This document shows positions 10,501-19,029 of a DNA stretch of 64,000 nucleotides, piece after piece (the stretch's first letter is position 1; each line of letters begins with the position of its first letter). The notes under the pieces were generated by a model. It searched no databases, was not told the origin of the DNA, and saw only the letters and a list, made by a program, of their open reading frames with translations. Source of the stretch: Chitinophagaceae bacterium. Its GTDB lineage: Bacteria; Bacteroidota; Bacteroidia; Chitinophagales; Chitinophagaceae. The stretch lies in assembly GCA_019638595.1 (NCBI GenBank), contig JAHBTJ010000001.1:186001-250000 (forward strand). Direction: 5' to 3'. The position numbers and the translations under genes were made by a program.

Positions 10501-11038
10501 AAAGATCAGCGCTGCAGATCAGAAATTATTATACAACAGAGATCCGGAACTTATTTTCGGACTAGGCAATACTTTCACTTTTAAAGGATTTGACTTAAAT
10601 ATTTTTCTTTCGGGCATGATCCAAAAAGGATGGGACCCCACTTCAGATATGGGGTCAGCTTCAATGAACGGGCGTTTGGTGTTATATGGATGGAATGTAC
10701 TTTCCAGCGTAAAAGACAGGTGGACTTACCTGAATCCTGAAGGCAACTTACCAACCGGGTTGACCGATCCAACCTACAGCGGGTTCCAGGGAAATTCGAG
10801 CTATTACGTTGTAAACTCTTCCTTTTTACGGTTCAGAAATATTACGTTGGGCTATTCTCTTCCCGATAATTTGTTAGGTGAGAAAAAACTGTTCTCATCA
10901 GTAAGAATTTTCGCAGACCTGCAAAATGCATTTACTATTACTTCAAAGAGGTATAAGGGTATGGATCCTGAGCTTGATCGGAACAATTACTATCCGTTTA
11001 ATAAAAGCTATACTATGGGATTAAATATCACTTTTTAA
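7547..11038 (+). CDS. SusC/RagA-family TonB-dependent receptor with STN domain
   Basis: This 1163-aa outer-membrane importer for oligosaccharide or another large ligand is energised by TonB. After a signal sequence (about residues 21-42, ending GAFSQ) come four parts. An STN domain (about 45-117) belongs to transducer-type receptors. A carboxypeptidase-regulatory-like domain lies at about 138-197 (IKGKVTDSSGQPLQGVTI). The conserved SusC stretch DEVVVVGYGTQRKKNVTGSV is at about 213-232, followed by the plug, with LYVIDGVPIND as the SusC-type motif. The barrel ends in Phe (MGLNITF). The STN domain fits control by the sigma/FecR pair immediately upstream. susD follows after 19 bp. Confidence 0.96.
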   Translation: MLLNAFCPDMSPGLAKTLRVMKLTTAILLCFCLNATAGAFSQTVTYTGKDLSLKQIFTIVKKQTGYVFFYDAVLLRKSKPVTINAQNVPVEQFLERTFKEQPLGYVIEKQTVTVVEKPTVVNTPENTVLPSADELIKGKVTDSSGQPLQGVTILVKDSRKVTTTDADGNFSIEVPANGSLIISYIGFEPKEIKTGNGEFLNIQLVQSNRNLDEVVVVGYGTQRKKNVTGSVATVKADDLNKSSATNFSQTLQGKAPGVQVTQATGQPGADVSIQIRTNPSNANAGVLYVIDGVPINDAASTPNTAIRYGGSGVDQSPLNFINPSDIESISFLKDASSAAIYGARAGAGVVLITTKKGSERKPIISYSGSYGIQEVDRLYDLLGTKDYMTQRNLINQERWAYNNKIGPYYGTVDESSVGAPVLPYTQSEIDNAVIQPSAFDAIIRQGYIHQQNFSVSGGSKSTNYFLSGNYFDQRGILVGSGLKRYNTKLSLDHNISEKVKIGASMIISNIKTNNVNTGGLYENAGIVVSATYWPADLLLRGDDGKSYPLNPLYQNTPNPASYETVTDFTNSTRSLTSAYAQWEIIKGLTAKGTLNYDQSQNKRNSYYPTTFLYGRNVDGAAAINVSQANSLSSEWTLNYKRNFLDNELKMDLLGGYSYQRSNWDAVGAGNQQFVSDLLYYYNLGSGQSVSPTVSSGKYQNTWISGFSRANFIFRDKYVLQLSLRGDAASNFADNKKWGYFPSVSGSWVISEENFMSAVPLVTDLKLRAGYGETGNSSIGGGAYPLYTLSASPMFGTNQPSTGISLTQAANPNLSWETVAELNFGLDFGLFKNRLYGSIDVYSKTIRDMLTQIPLPADNITSYVWGNAGSVRANGWELSLSSRNVIPERNRNGFAWTTTLNLSHYYSFWKERAPAALLNLKGTPWIPTTGKDAPFRGVYGYEADGIYKETWGKQPSSMPGMLPGGIIIKDINGFDANGNLTGEPDGKISAADQKLLYNRDPELIFGLGNTFTFKGFDLNIFLSGMIQKGWDPTSDMGSASMNGRLVLYGWNVLSSVKDRWTYLNPEGNLPTGLTDPTYSGFQGNSSYYVVNSSFLRFRNITLGYSLPDNLLGEKKLFSSVRIFADLQNAFTITSKRYKGMDPELDRNNYYPFNKSYTMGLNITF

Positions 11039-11057
11039 TTTATTAAACTAATTGGCG

Positions 11058-12674
11058 ATGAACTTATATAGCTATTTACAAAAGAAAAAAGGATTTATCT
11101 TCCTTATCTTTTTCACGATTATGCTTGTATCGTGCAAGAAACAACTGGAATATGTTACATACGGCACGTTCTCAGAATCATTTCCCGCGAATGCTGCCGA
11201 AGCAAATGCTGCTGTGAGCTACAGCTATACAGCCATGGTGCAAAAAACCATATGGAGCCTCGACTGGAACTATACACGGGCACAGGATTTAGCGGTTACC
11301 GATGAAATGGATTGTAACTGGGGCTGGGACCGGCTCAGAAGCCTGAACTTCGATCCTGATTTTACGCTGGTTACACAGAACTATACTTTTTTTGTTTCTT
11401 TCATTTCGCAGATAACGCTCTATATTGATAAAATAGAAAAGTTAGAAATGGCCGATGCAGGTCTCAAGGCAAGATATATTGGTGAGCTTAAAGGATTAAG
11501 AGGTTACTACGCAAATTTCCTGTACTCACATTTTGGACCTGTTCCTATCAGGGTTAATCCTGAAGAAATAAACAATCCTGATGCGCCTGTGTTGGCCCGC
11601 CCTACAGATGAGGAAATGGTAAATCAGATTGTTTCCGATTTGACTGATGCCATAGCTGTTTTGCCTGATAATTTTACAGGCTCAGATTATGGAAGATTTT
11701 CCAAAGCCGCCGCGCTCACCTGCCGTATGAAACTGTATATGCAGTTGAAAAGATGGAATGATGCTATTACCGATGGCGAAACGATAAAAACGTTGGGTTT
11801 TCAACTGATACCGAACTATAATGACAATTTCGGCCCCGAGGCCAAAGGTGGCAACCCGGAAATAATCTTTCCGATCGTTTGTACACCAACAGCTTCGTAT
11901 AACGCGAACATGTGGTTCGCTTATGTAATGCCCGGCGATTATATGAACCCTGACGGCGTGGCTATTACCGCGTGGAACGGATTTCGTATGCCCTGGGACA
12001 CTTACAGGAAGTTTGATACCGCAAACGATCAGCGTACACTCAGGCTTTTACGATACTATCCATCCAATGCAAGGGGCGACGGCTCATGGGTATGGTGTGA
12101 TGCTTTAACAGGGGATACCGCCACCTCGTTATCAGGAGGTACCGTTACACCTGCAGGCACGCTTAACGGTAATGCCACCATGGTAAACAGGGGGGCATTT
12201 GGCGCGCCTTCAAGCTATAGAGGTGCGGTTCCGATGAAATTTGCCATTGATGAGTCAGGTGCCAATTCACAAAATATGAACATGGATTTTGTTATTTACA
12301 GGTATGCTGATGTTCTGTTATTACTGGCGGAAGCATATAATAATGCCGATCAAACCGGCAAAGCCATTCCTTTAATTGATGAAGTAAGGCACCGCGCAGG
12401 CCTCGCAAATACTACAGCAACCGGCAAAGCGGATGTCCAGACTGCCATTGAAAATGAAAGGTTGTTTGAACTGTATCTTGAAGGCAGCAGGCGTGACGAT
12501 TTAATACGCTGGGGTAAATTTACTCAAAGAGCGATTGATGATGGATACAACTCAATTAACCCTAACTGGAGTTCCGGAAGTATAGGAGCGAATAAATACC
12601 TGCTGTATCCGATACCACGGTCTGTAATATCACAAAGCAATGGTGTGATTACACAAAACCCGGGATACGAATAG
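11058..12674 (+). CDS. SusD/RagB-family outer-membrane lipoprotein
   Basis: This surface glycan-binding lipoprotein is the lid for the SusC channel. A short signal ends in the lipobox LVSC (Cys at about 28) followed by KKQ. The protein is rich in TPR-like helices, and its C terminus holds the RagB/SusD signature around IYRYADVLLLLAEAYN, EVRHRAG, ENERLFELYLEGSRRDDLIRW and LLYPIPRSV. I chose the ATG at 11058, because the upstream TTG at 11052 adds only two residues. A terminator hairpin follows. The ligand is unknown; the downstream GH31 gene suggests an alpha-linked glycan. Confidence 0.95.
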   Translation: MNLYSYLQKKKGFIFLIFFTIMLVSCKKQLEYVTYGTFSESFPANAAEANAAVSYSYTAMVQKTIWSLDWNYTRAQDLAVTDEMDCNWGWDRLRSLNFDPDFTLVTQNYTFFVSFISQITLYIDKIEKLEMADAGLKARYIGELKGLRGYYANFLYSHFGPVPIRVNPEEINNPDAPVLARPTDEEMVNQIVSDLTDAIAVLPDNFTGSDYGRFSKAAALTCRMKLYMQLKRWNDAITDGETIKTLGFQLIPNYNDNFGPEAKGGNPEIIFPIVCTPTASYNANMWFAYVMPGDYMNPDGVAITAWNGFRMPWDTYRKFDTANDQRTLRLLRYYPSNARGDGSWVWCDALTGDTATSLSGGTVTPAGTLNGNATMVNRGAFGAPSSYRGAVPMKFAIDESGANSQNMNMDFVIYRYADVLLLLAEAYNNADQTGKAIPLIDEVRHRAGLANTTATGKADVQTAIENERLFELYLEGSRRDDLIRWGKFTQRAIDDGYNSINPNWSSGSIGANKYLLYPIPRSVISQSNGVITQNPGYE

Positions 12675-12695
12675 TTTTTTTTGATTTAAATGAAA

Positions 12696-12742
12696 CAACA
12701 ACGTCATCACTTTTTATGAGGTGGCGTTGTTGTATTTTATTA
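12696..12742 (+). terminator. Rho-independent terminator after susD
   Basis: A 13-bp stem with two G-U pairs (12696-12708 with 12720-12732) and an 11-nt loop is followed by a T-rich tract (12733-12750). It ends the sigma-fecR-susC-susD unit, although the glycosidase downstream could still be reached by read-through. Confidence 0.75.
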
Positions 12743-12827
12743 CTGTTTTAACGTTCGTTTTATATATTTAAATATGTTATTGATGGCTTTTCCCGCAGTG
12801 CGTACAGCGAAGCAGCGTACGCAACAT

Positions 12828-14423
12828 ATGAAGTATAAATTGTGGACTATAGTTATTGTGCTGGCTGGTTTGGGAATGACAGCACGTGCACAGGATACCT
12901 TTGAGACGAAAATTTCAGCCTTGCCGGATGAAAAATGGTGGGGGGCTTTTGTGGGCATGGCCGAACAGATGCCCTTTAAAGCAGACACCAGGTGGTATGA
13001 TTTGGCAAAGGAAAACTTCAACAATCAGAGTGTCCCATTGTTCCTGTCGTCCAAAGGCCGGTATGTCTGGTGCGAAAACCCATTTGTTTTCCGGATGAAA
13101 AGCGATACGCTGGTCATCTTGTCCAATTACGAAAAGGCCGAGGTGGTACAAGCAGGGATGAGTCTGAGGGATGCTTATCTCGCGGCAGCTCAAAAACATT
13201 TTCCGGCAACCGGTAATATTCCGGAAGGATTTTTTTTCAGCCAGCCACAGTATAATACCTGGATTGAACTGATGTATAACCAGAATCAACGGGACATACT
13301 GAATTACGCATACCGGGCGTTGGAAAATGGATTTCCCACGGGAATCTTCATGGTTGACGATAACTGGCAGCGGCATTATGGCAATTTTGACTTTAAGACA
13401 GAGAAGTTTGAAAACCCCGGGGCAATGACAGACGAGCTCCATCGGTTGGGATTCAAAATCATGTTATGGGTTTGTCCGTTTATCACCAGCGATACCCCGG
13501 AATTCCGGGAAATGGAACGCAAGGGGTACCTGTTGAAAACAAAGGATAGTAAGAATACTGCGATCATAAAATGGTGGAACGGCTACAGTGCCTGCCTGGA
13601 TGTGACCAATCCGGAAGCCGTGGAATACTTTAAAGACCTGTTGAGGAAAACTCAAAAAACCTACGGTGTGGATGGGTTCAAATTTGATGCGGGAGATGTG
13701 TACTATTTACAGGGCGATTACCGCTACCACGATACATTGGCAAATGCCAATATCTTTTCCCAACGTTGGGCTGAACTGGCAATGGATTTTCCTTTTAATG
13801 AACTGCGGGCAACATGGAAAACAGGGGGGCAACCTTTGGTACAGCGCCTGGGAGACAAAGCCTACTCGTGGTATTCCAATAGATTGCTGATTCCCGGGAT
13901 GACGACCGCCGGATTGCTTGGGTTTCCGTATACCTGTCCGGATATGATCGGTGGCGGGGAGTACATGAGCTTTCTCAATATGGGATCCAATCCTTTGGAT
14001 GAGGAATTGATTATACGCTCCTGCCAGATACATGCCATGATGCCTATGATGCAGTTTTCTGTAGCGCCATGGCGCATCTTAAGCAGGGAGAATGTTGAAA
14101 TTTGTGCCCGATATGCCAAACTGCATGAGCAGATGGGGACATATATCCTGGAATATGCCCATAAGGCTTCAACGACCAATGAACCTATTGTCAGAAGCAT
14201 GGAATATCAATATCCGCATCAGGGGTTTGCCGGTTGCAACGACCAGTTTATGTTAGGAGAAAAATACCTGGTTGCTCCAATGGTTGAAAAAGGATACAAA
14301 CGTACTGTGAAATTACCAAAAGGGAAGTGGAAAGACGATCGGGGGAAAACTTTTAAGGGGCCGATAGATTTAGAGACAGACGTCCCTATAGAACGGTTGC
14401 CTTACTACGAACGCTTAAAATAG
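12828..14423 (+). CDS. GH31-family glycoside hydrolase (alpha-glycosidase), secreted
   Basis: This is a retaining alpha-glycosidase of family GH31, probably periplasmic. The first in-frame ATG is 12774, but the ATG at 12828 opens directly into a signal peptide (MKYKLWTIVIVLAGLG, ending ARAQ), so I start there (531 aa). The catalytic (beta/alpha)8 barrel covers most of the protein. The proposed nucleophile is D287 in FKFDAGD and the acid/base is D343 in QRLGDKAYSW. The N-terminal beta-sandwich is short for GH31, as in the smaller KxD-type branch. The substrate is uncertain (glucoside, xyloside or galactoside). A remnant of a GH20 gene continues in the same frame immediately after its TAG stop. 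Confidence 0.85.
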   Translation: MKYKLWTIVIVLAGLGMTARAQDTFETKISALPDEKWWGAFVGMAEQMPFKADTRWYDLAKENFNNQSVPLFLSSKGRYVWCENPFVFRMKSDTLVILSNYEKAEVVQAGMSLRDAYLAAAQKHFPATGNIPEGFFFSQPQYNTWIELMYNQNQRDILNYAYRALENGFPTGIFMVDDNWQRHYGNFDFKTEKFENPGAMTDELHRLGFKIMLWVCPFITSDTPEFREMERKGYLLKTKDSKNTAIIKWWNGYSACLDVTNPEAVEYFKDLLRKTQKTYGVDGFKFDAGDVYYLQGDYRYHDTLANANIFSQRWAELAMDFPFNELRATWKTGGQPLVQRLGDKAYSWYSNRLLIPGMTTAGLLGFPYTCPDMIGGGEYMSFLNMGSNPLDEELIIRSCQIHAMMPMMQFSVAPWRILSRENVEICARYAKLHEQMGTYILEYAHKASTTNEPIVRSMEYQYPHQGFAGCNDQFMLGEKYLVAPMVEKGYKRTVKLPKGKWKDDRGKTFKGPIDLETDVPIERLPYYERLK

Positions 14424-14588
14424 GATATCATCACGAATATGATTGATGAGGGGTGGTATTTCAAAGGGGAAAAGGAGGTGTACGAGATATTGGATGAGAT
14501 GGCGGACCTTAAATTCAATGTGCTCCATTGGTACCTGACCAACAATGGAGGCTGGAAGATCGAGGTCAAAAAAGATCCACGCATTTAG
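14424..14588 (+). pseudogene. GH20 beta-N-acetylhexosaminidase fragment
   Basis: After the GH31 stop (TAG at 14421-14423) the same frame stays open for 54 codons to a TAG at 14586-14588. From the ATG at 14439 it encodes 49 residues. KFNVLHWYLTNNGGWKIEVK and KKDPRI match the start of the GH20 catalytic barrel, where homologues read NVFHWHLTDDQGWRIEIKK. The catalytic Asp-Glu pair and the rest of the barrel are absent. It looks like the 5' end of a catalytic domain left by a deletion. The DUF4874/DUF4832 gene begins 17 bp later. Confidence 0.7.
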
Positions 14589-14605
14589 TGATAAAAAAAG
14601 ATTAA

Positions 14606-16150
14606 ATGAAAAAGTCCGCTATCGTTGTTTTACTGTTCATCGGTTTGGTTTCATATTCCCAGCAGAATTCCCAAATAATAAAATTCAGAGGGCTTAACGC
14701 GGATGATCCTGCAGGCAGGCATGGCTTATGGAATCCCGAAAGAGGCCTCCGGCTTGAAGTGGCAACAGACATAGCTTCCAAAGCACATGCTTTTCAGCCG
14801 GGTACTTATCCCGGAATTACTACCTTCCTGGATCAGGAAACCTTAAAATATGCCTCTGACAGTGTTTCATTAGTCCAAACTTATTTTTATTTAACAGGAT
14901 TTACAGGTAAAAATATTTCCCGGGATGGCTTTGATGACATGCAGATGTTTTTTGACAGGTTGAGGACGCTTGGAAAAAAAGCAGTACTGCGTTTTGCGTA
15001 TGAAAAAGATTTTCTTGGACGTGCAACCGATGGCCCTACTGTAGATGATATTCAACGCCATGCGGAGCAATTAAAACCATTTCTGGAGAAAAATAAAGAT
15101 GTTATCCTGGTTGTTCAGGCAGGCATGATTGGGGCCTGGGGAGAATGGCATAGTTCCTTTCACCATTTGGAAGGTTCTGAAGAAACCAAAAGGCAAATCA
15201 TGAAAATTATTTGTGAAATGGCACCAACCGACAGGCAAATCCAGGTGAGGATTCCCGCATATAAAAATTTACTGGATGATGACTCAATACATTATAATCG
15301 CATTTCTTTTCATGATGATTTTATTGTTATTAAACCGCATGAATGGGATGGCGGGATGCATGAAGGCACGCCGTTTTTTAACCAGATTGTAAAAGAATCT
15401 CCTTATTTATTAATTGATGGGGAATTGCCCTGGGGAAGCTGGAGTGTGAATAAAGATAAAGACAACCCAGGCAGCAGTTGGCTGGTTGACGGAGTACAAA
15501 CCTCAAGGCAATTGTTTCTGCAGCACTATACTTCGTTGAGTGCGATCCATAATTACAAAGAAAACAGAAGTGAAGATAAATTTTCCATGATGTACTGGAA
15601 AGAGACTCCCATAACTGAGCAGTTTTTAATAGCAAACAGAATGCCTTTTTCTCCCGATTATTTCATGAATAGCAAAGGTCAGAAAACAGGAAGAAATGTA
15701 TTCGACTATATACGGGATCATTTAGGATACAGGATAGAGTTGCAGTCGTTAAAATATGCTACTGATAAACAAGGCACGTCCATAGATATTTCATTTATCA
15801 ACAGAGGATTTTCAACCATCATAAATAAGCGACCGGTATATTTAGTGCTTATTGACAGGCACAATAATGTTACTGAACTGGAAACAGATGCTGACATTAC
15901 TTCCTGGCAACCTTATATGCCTTCCGATACGGCATGTATTCCATTAGTTCATCATATTCAATATCACATAAATAATAGTATTTTAAAATCCGGTGGCTAC
16001 AAACTTGGCTTATGGATTCCGGATGATTCAAAAACGTTACGTTATAATCCCAGGTACGCAATCCGTTGTGCAAACGGAAATACAAACTGGCAGGTTATTG
16101 ATAATAAATACGGTATTAATGTTTTGTGTGATGAGTTGTTTAATAATTGA
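14606..16150 (+). CDS. Secreted DUF4874/DUF4832 protein
   Basis: This 514-aa exported protein begins with a clear signal peptide (MKKSAIVVLLFIGLVSYSQQ). The N-terminal half resembles DUF4874, a glycoside-hydrolase-like barrel with an NPERGL motif near residue 43. It includes VLRFAYEKDF and VVQAGMIGAWGEWHSSFH, where acidic and His residues cluster as in a sugar-active site. The C-terminal half matches DUF4832 (ISFHDDFI, HYTSLSAIHNY, then an Ig-like sandwich). The function is unproven, but its position after the GH31 and GH20 remnants points to extracellular carbohydrate processing. Confidence 0.75.
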   Translation: MKKSAIVVLLFIGLVSYSQQNSQIIKFRGLNADDPAGRHGLWNPERGLRLEVATDIASKAHAFQPGTYPGITTFLDQETLKYASDSVSLVQTYFYLTGFTGKNISRDGFDDMQMFFDRLRTLGKKAVLRFAYEKDFLGRATDGPTVDDIQRHAEQLKPFLEKNKDVILVVQAGMIGAWGEWHSSFHHLEGSEETKRQIMKIICEMAPTDRQIQVRIPAYKNLLDDDSIHYNRISFHDDFIVIKPHEWDGGMHEGTPFFNQIVKESPYLLIDGELPWGSWSVNKDKDNPGSSWLVDGVQTSRQLFLQHYTSLSAIHNYKENRSEDKFSMMYWKETPITEQFLIANRMPFSPDYFMNSKGQKTGRNVFDYIRDHLGYRIELQSLKYATDKQGTSIDISFINRGFSTIINKRPVYLVLIDRHNNVTELETDADITSWQPYMPSDTACIPLVHHIQYHINNSILKSGGYKLGLWIPDDSKTLRYNPRYAIRCANGNTNWQVIDNKYGINVLCDELFNN

Positions 16151-16185
16151 GAGCAAGAAAATTTTCGCTTAGGTTTGCGGCTAAT

Positions 16186-16893
16186 ATGCAAATGCCCGAT
16201 GAATCAATAATTACATCACTTACCATCATCCGCTATCCTAAAAGATATATTTTTTTCGCGTTGCTGGCTATGGCAATTCACCGGTTTCCGCTGTTGCTAA
16301 ATAAAAAAATACATTTCTGGAAATTGCTGGGATGCGGCAGGGGAGGAGGTTTCAGCAAAAAGCCCGACTGGCAGCAATGGGCTATTTTGGTGGTGAGGGA
16401 AAAACAGGATATGCCCGATACTCAAACCGGGATGCTGAAAATGCTGTATGGTAGCTTTATAGCAGGGTGGTACAAGTGCTGGAAATGTGAAACGCACAGC
16501 TTTTTACTGGAACCTGTTTCCGGGCATGGCGCCTGGGATCGTAAACCTGCATTTGGCATATTGCCCGCCAGTATTGAGCATGAAGGCAGGATAGCAGTAC
16601 TGACCAGGGCTACGATCAGGTTTAATAAACTGAAGAGATTCTGGGCTCATGTGGAGGATACCTCCGCTTTAGTATCAAAGGCCCCGGGGCTGGAATATTC
16701 CGTGAGCATTGGTGAAATTCCATTTGTAAAACAGGCAACATTTAGTATATGGAACAGTATGGAAGATATGAAAGCGTTTGCCTACGCCACCCGGCATGTG
16801 GATATTGTTCAAAAAACCAGGAGCGAAAAATGGTACGGGGAAGAGATGTTTGTAAGATTCCGGGTTTTGGCAATTTATAAAGATTTGAAATAA
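16186..16893 (+). CDS. CrtA (spheroidene monooxygenase)-like protein
   Basis: The protein resembles the CrtA/spheroidene monooxygenase-like family common in Bacteroidota. The evidence is a Gly-rich GCGRGGGF segment, then LTRATIRFNKLKRFW, SKAPGLEYSVSIGEIPF, ATFSIW and AFAYATRHVDIVQKTRSEKW. No carotenoid genes lie nearby, so the physiological substrate is unclear and many family members are not carotenoid enzymes. The frame is open from a TTG at 16147 that overlaps the previous stop. I prefer the ATG at 16186 (235 aa); an ATG at 16192 is also possible. Confidence 0.7.
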   Translation: MQMPDESIITSLTIIRYPKRYIFFALLAMAIHRFPLLLNKKIHFWKLLGCGRGGGFSKKPDWQQWAILVVREKQDMPDTQTGMLKMLYGSFIAGWYKCWKCETHSFLLEPVSGHGAWDRKPAFGILPASIEHEGRIAVLTRATIRFNKLKRFWAHVEDTSALVSKAPGLEYSVSIGEIPFVKQATFSIWNSMEDMKAFAYATRHVDIVQKTRSEKWYGEEMFVRFRVLAIYKDLK

Positions 16894-16966
16894 GATTTGA
16901 TGTTTGCCATTGCGGACAGGTTTGACATTTGATATGAATGGCTGATAGCCGACTGCTGAAAGCTTT
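16880..16966. repeat. Intergenic repeat copy (short)
   Basis: This copy contains the words GATTTGAAAT, TTTGACATTTGAT and GGCTGATAGCC, plus GCGGACAGG (16912-16920). The same words recur at 20.6, 24.7, 44.6, 47.1, 48.8, 50.4, 56.2 and 63.1 kb. It overlaps the 3' end of the CrtA-like gene and fills the gap to the convergent SpmAB gene. Confidence 0.5.
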
Positions 16967-18205
16967 TCAGTAAAAAAACAAATATGCTACCAGTATAGCG
17001 GTAATAATGCCCACCAGGTCGGCCAGCAACATTACAGGGATAGCATAGCGTGTATTCTTAACCGATATGGCCCCGAAATAAACGGCTATCACATAAAAAG
17101 TAGTATCGCTGGTGCCCTGGAAAATACTCGATAGCCTGCCTATAAACGAATCGGCGCCATAGGTATTCATGGCATCAACCATCATACCTCTTGCGCCAGC
17201 GCCGCTTAAGGGCTTCATCAACGCAGTGGGGAGCGCTTCAACAAAATCTGTATTTAATCCCATCAGTGTAAAAACAAACCTGAACCCTTCTATCAGGTAG
17301 CCAAATACACCGGAGTTGCGCAGCACGCTGATGGCTACGAGCATGGCGATCAGGTAAGGAATGATGCGCACGGCTATTTCAAAACCACCTTTGGCGCCCT
17401 CTACAAACGCCTCAAACATATTTACTTTTTTTATCCAGCCTCCCAGTAAAAAGGCAAGGAAGATGAGCAGTATAATGCCGCTGCTGAGCGTAGACGAAAA
17501 GACTTCAAGGCTTTTTTGATCGAGCGATGTAAGAAACCAGATCAATCCTGCTATTAAAGCGGATATGCCTCCTACCCATAGCAGTATAACAGGCTGTAAT
17601 AACTTTATTTTTTGTTTGAAGGACATGATGATCAATGCGGCCAGGGTTGCCGCGAATGTTACGATCATGCAGGGTACAAAAATATCGGTAGGATTGGCTG
17701 CCGGAACTTTTACCGAAGCCCGCATGGCAATTACGGCAACTGGTATCAGGGTAAGTCCGCTGGCATGTAATGCCATGAACATGATCTGCGCGTTGCTGGC
17801 AACCTCTTTTTTGGGATTCAGTTCCTGCAGGCTTTCCATGGCTTTAATGCCGAACGGTGTAGCGGCATTGTCAAGTCCCAGCAGGTTTGCCGAAAAGTTC
17901 ATCATCATATGCCCCGTGGCAGGGTGATTTTTGGGCACTTCCGGAAATAACCTGGAGAAAAAAGGCGCTACAATACGCGAAAGAAAATTAATAGCACCGG
18001 CTTTTTCGCCAATTTTCATAAATCCCAGGAACAACGACATGATACCTACCAGCTTCAATGAGATGTCAAAGCCATCGTTCGCAGACTTAAATATGCCGTC
18101 AACCAGCAACTTCAGGATTTGCTGGTCGCCCAGGAACGCCCATTTGATAAATGCGATAACGAATGCCAGCAGGAAGAAGGCCATCCATATATAATTCAAT
18201 ATCAT
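16967..18205 (-). CDS. Fused SpmA-SpmB nucleoside-recognition membrane protein
   Basis: This 412-aa integral inner-membrane protein has about ten hydrophobic segments. Residues 1-200 resemble SpmA (spore maturation protein A; MNFSANLLGLDNAATPFGIK is diagnostic) and residues 230-412 resemble SpmB (IPYLIAMLVAISVLRNSG, MKPLSGAGARGMMVDAM, GTSDTTFYVIAVYFG). In Bacteroidota these Gate/nucleoside-recognition proteins are often fused although the bacteria do not sporulate. The transported or gated substrate is unknown. The gene stands alone on the minus strand. Confidence 0.88.
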   Translation of the reverse strand: MILNYIWMAFFLLAFVIAFIKWAFLGDQQILKLLVDGIFKSANDGFDISLKLVGIMSLFLGFMKIGEKAGAINFLSRIVAPFFSRLFPEVPKNHPATGHMMMNFSANLLGLDNAATPFGIKAMESLQELNPKKEVASNAQIMFMALHASGLTLIPVAVIAMRASVKVPAANPTDIFVPCMIVTFAATLAALIIMSFKQKIKLLQPVILLWVGGISALIAGLIWFLTSLDQKSLEVFSSTLSSGIILLIFLAFLLGGWIKKVNMFEAFVEGAKGGFEIAVRIIPYLIAMLVAISVLRNSGVFGYLIEGFRFVFTLMGLNTDFVEALPTALMKPLSGAGARGMMVDAMNTYGADSFIGRLSSIFQGTSDTTFYVIAVYFGAISVKNTRYAIPVMLLADLVGIITAILVAYLFFY

Positions 18206-18340
18206 AATGAAGGTTAAAGAATGAACAGCTAAGAAATTTTCTTGAACGGCATCAGGGGAAACGTAAGTATCAATAAACCCCGCGTCCGTTTAATTATATA
18301 CCACCCTAAAAATCAGCATATTCCGTGAAACGTCCAAACT

Positions 18341-18359
18341 TAGTGCAGGAATTGCACTA
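18341..18359. promoter_or_regulatory. Operator-like perfect inverted repeat in a divergent promoter region
   Basis: TAGTGCA (18341-18347) and TGCACTA (18353-18359) are a 7-bp perfect inverted repeat with a 5-nt spacer. The site lies in the 220-bp gap between the divergent SpmAB and lipoprotein genes. Its size and symmetry suit a dimeric repressor, but no regulator gene is adjacent. Confidence 0.35.
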
Positions 18360-18425
18360 CAATACTTTACCGGCCTGAACGTTTGAATAGGGAAATTGAT
18401 CATTTACAACTTAAATCCTTTATGT

Positions 18426-18854
18426 ATGAAATATCCGCCAATGTTTAGCTTTTTTTCATCTTCAGGCGTAAAATGCTTAACCCTTTGCTGCTTTGCATTG
18501 GTTGTTATATTCGCTTCCTGCAAAAAAGACGGTAAACCGGCATCTGAGCTGATCATCGGGAAATGGAATGTGAGTTCGCAGTACTATTACCTGCAGGTTA
18601 ATGGAAAAACCTCTACCCAACCTATTGAAACCCCCTCCGGTTCTTATTATGATTTTAAGACAGATGGAAAGGTAGATATAAAAACAGGATCGTCTGAGGC
18701 ATTGGTATACAACTATTCCATTCAGTCGGGCAATAGTATTTTGTTCAACGGCACTGAAGGACAAACACTGCTTCTTAGGATTATTTCAATAAACCCGGGC
18801 AAAGTTGTACTTCACAATGATCTGAACCAGGGACGAATGGAGCTTACGAAATAA
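18426..18854 (+). CDS. Small lipocalin-like lipoprotein
   Basis: This secreted lipoprotein of about 142 aa has an N-terminal hydrophobic segment (CLTLCCFALVVIF) ending in the lipobox FASC followed by KKDG. The rest is beta-rich, with a lipocalin-like opening (ELIIGKWNVSSQYYYLQ). The frame is open from a TTG at 18396; the ATG at 18426 is preferred and one at 18441 is possible. No enzymatic motif is visible. A strong terminator follows. Confidence 0.7.
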   Translation: MKYPPMFSFFSSSGVKCLTLCCFALVVIFASCKKDGKPASELIIGKWNVSSQYYYLQVNGKTSTQPIETPSGSYYDFKTDGKVDIKTGSSEALVYNYSIQSGNSILFNGTEGQTLLLRIISINPGKVVLHNDLNQGRMELTK

Positions 18855-18888
18855 AGAAGAATAAAGTTTCCAAGGATAAGTAATAACA

Positions 18889-18912
18889 AAACCCCGGAAG
18901 AAGCCGGGGTTT
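18889..18912 (+). terminator. GC-rich terminator hairpin
   Basis: AAACCCCGG (18889-18897) pairs perfectly with CCGGGGTTT (18904-18912) around a 6-nt loop, 35 bp after the lipoprotein stop. The T run after the stem is short. Confidence 0.75.
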
Positions 18913-19029
18913 ATGCTTGTGTATTTGTCCGGAATATCAAACAACCCACGGTTTTTTTAATTTCCCACGTCCCATTACCTTTGCAGCCTTTAAAATAAAG
19001 GCAGCGTGGCTGCTTTATAAAAATCATAT

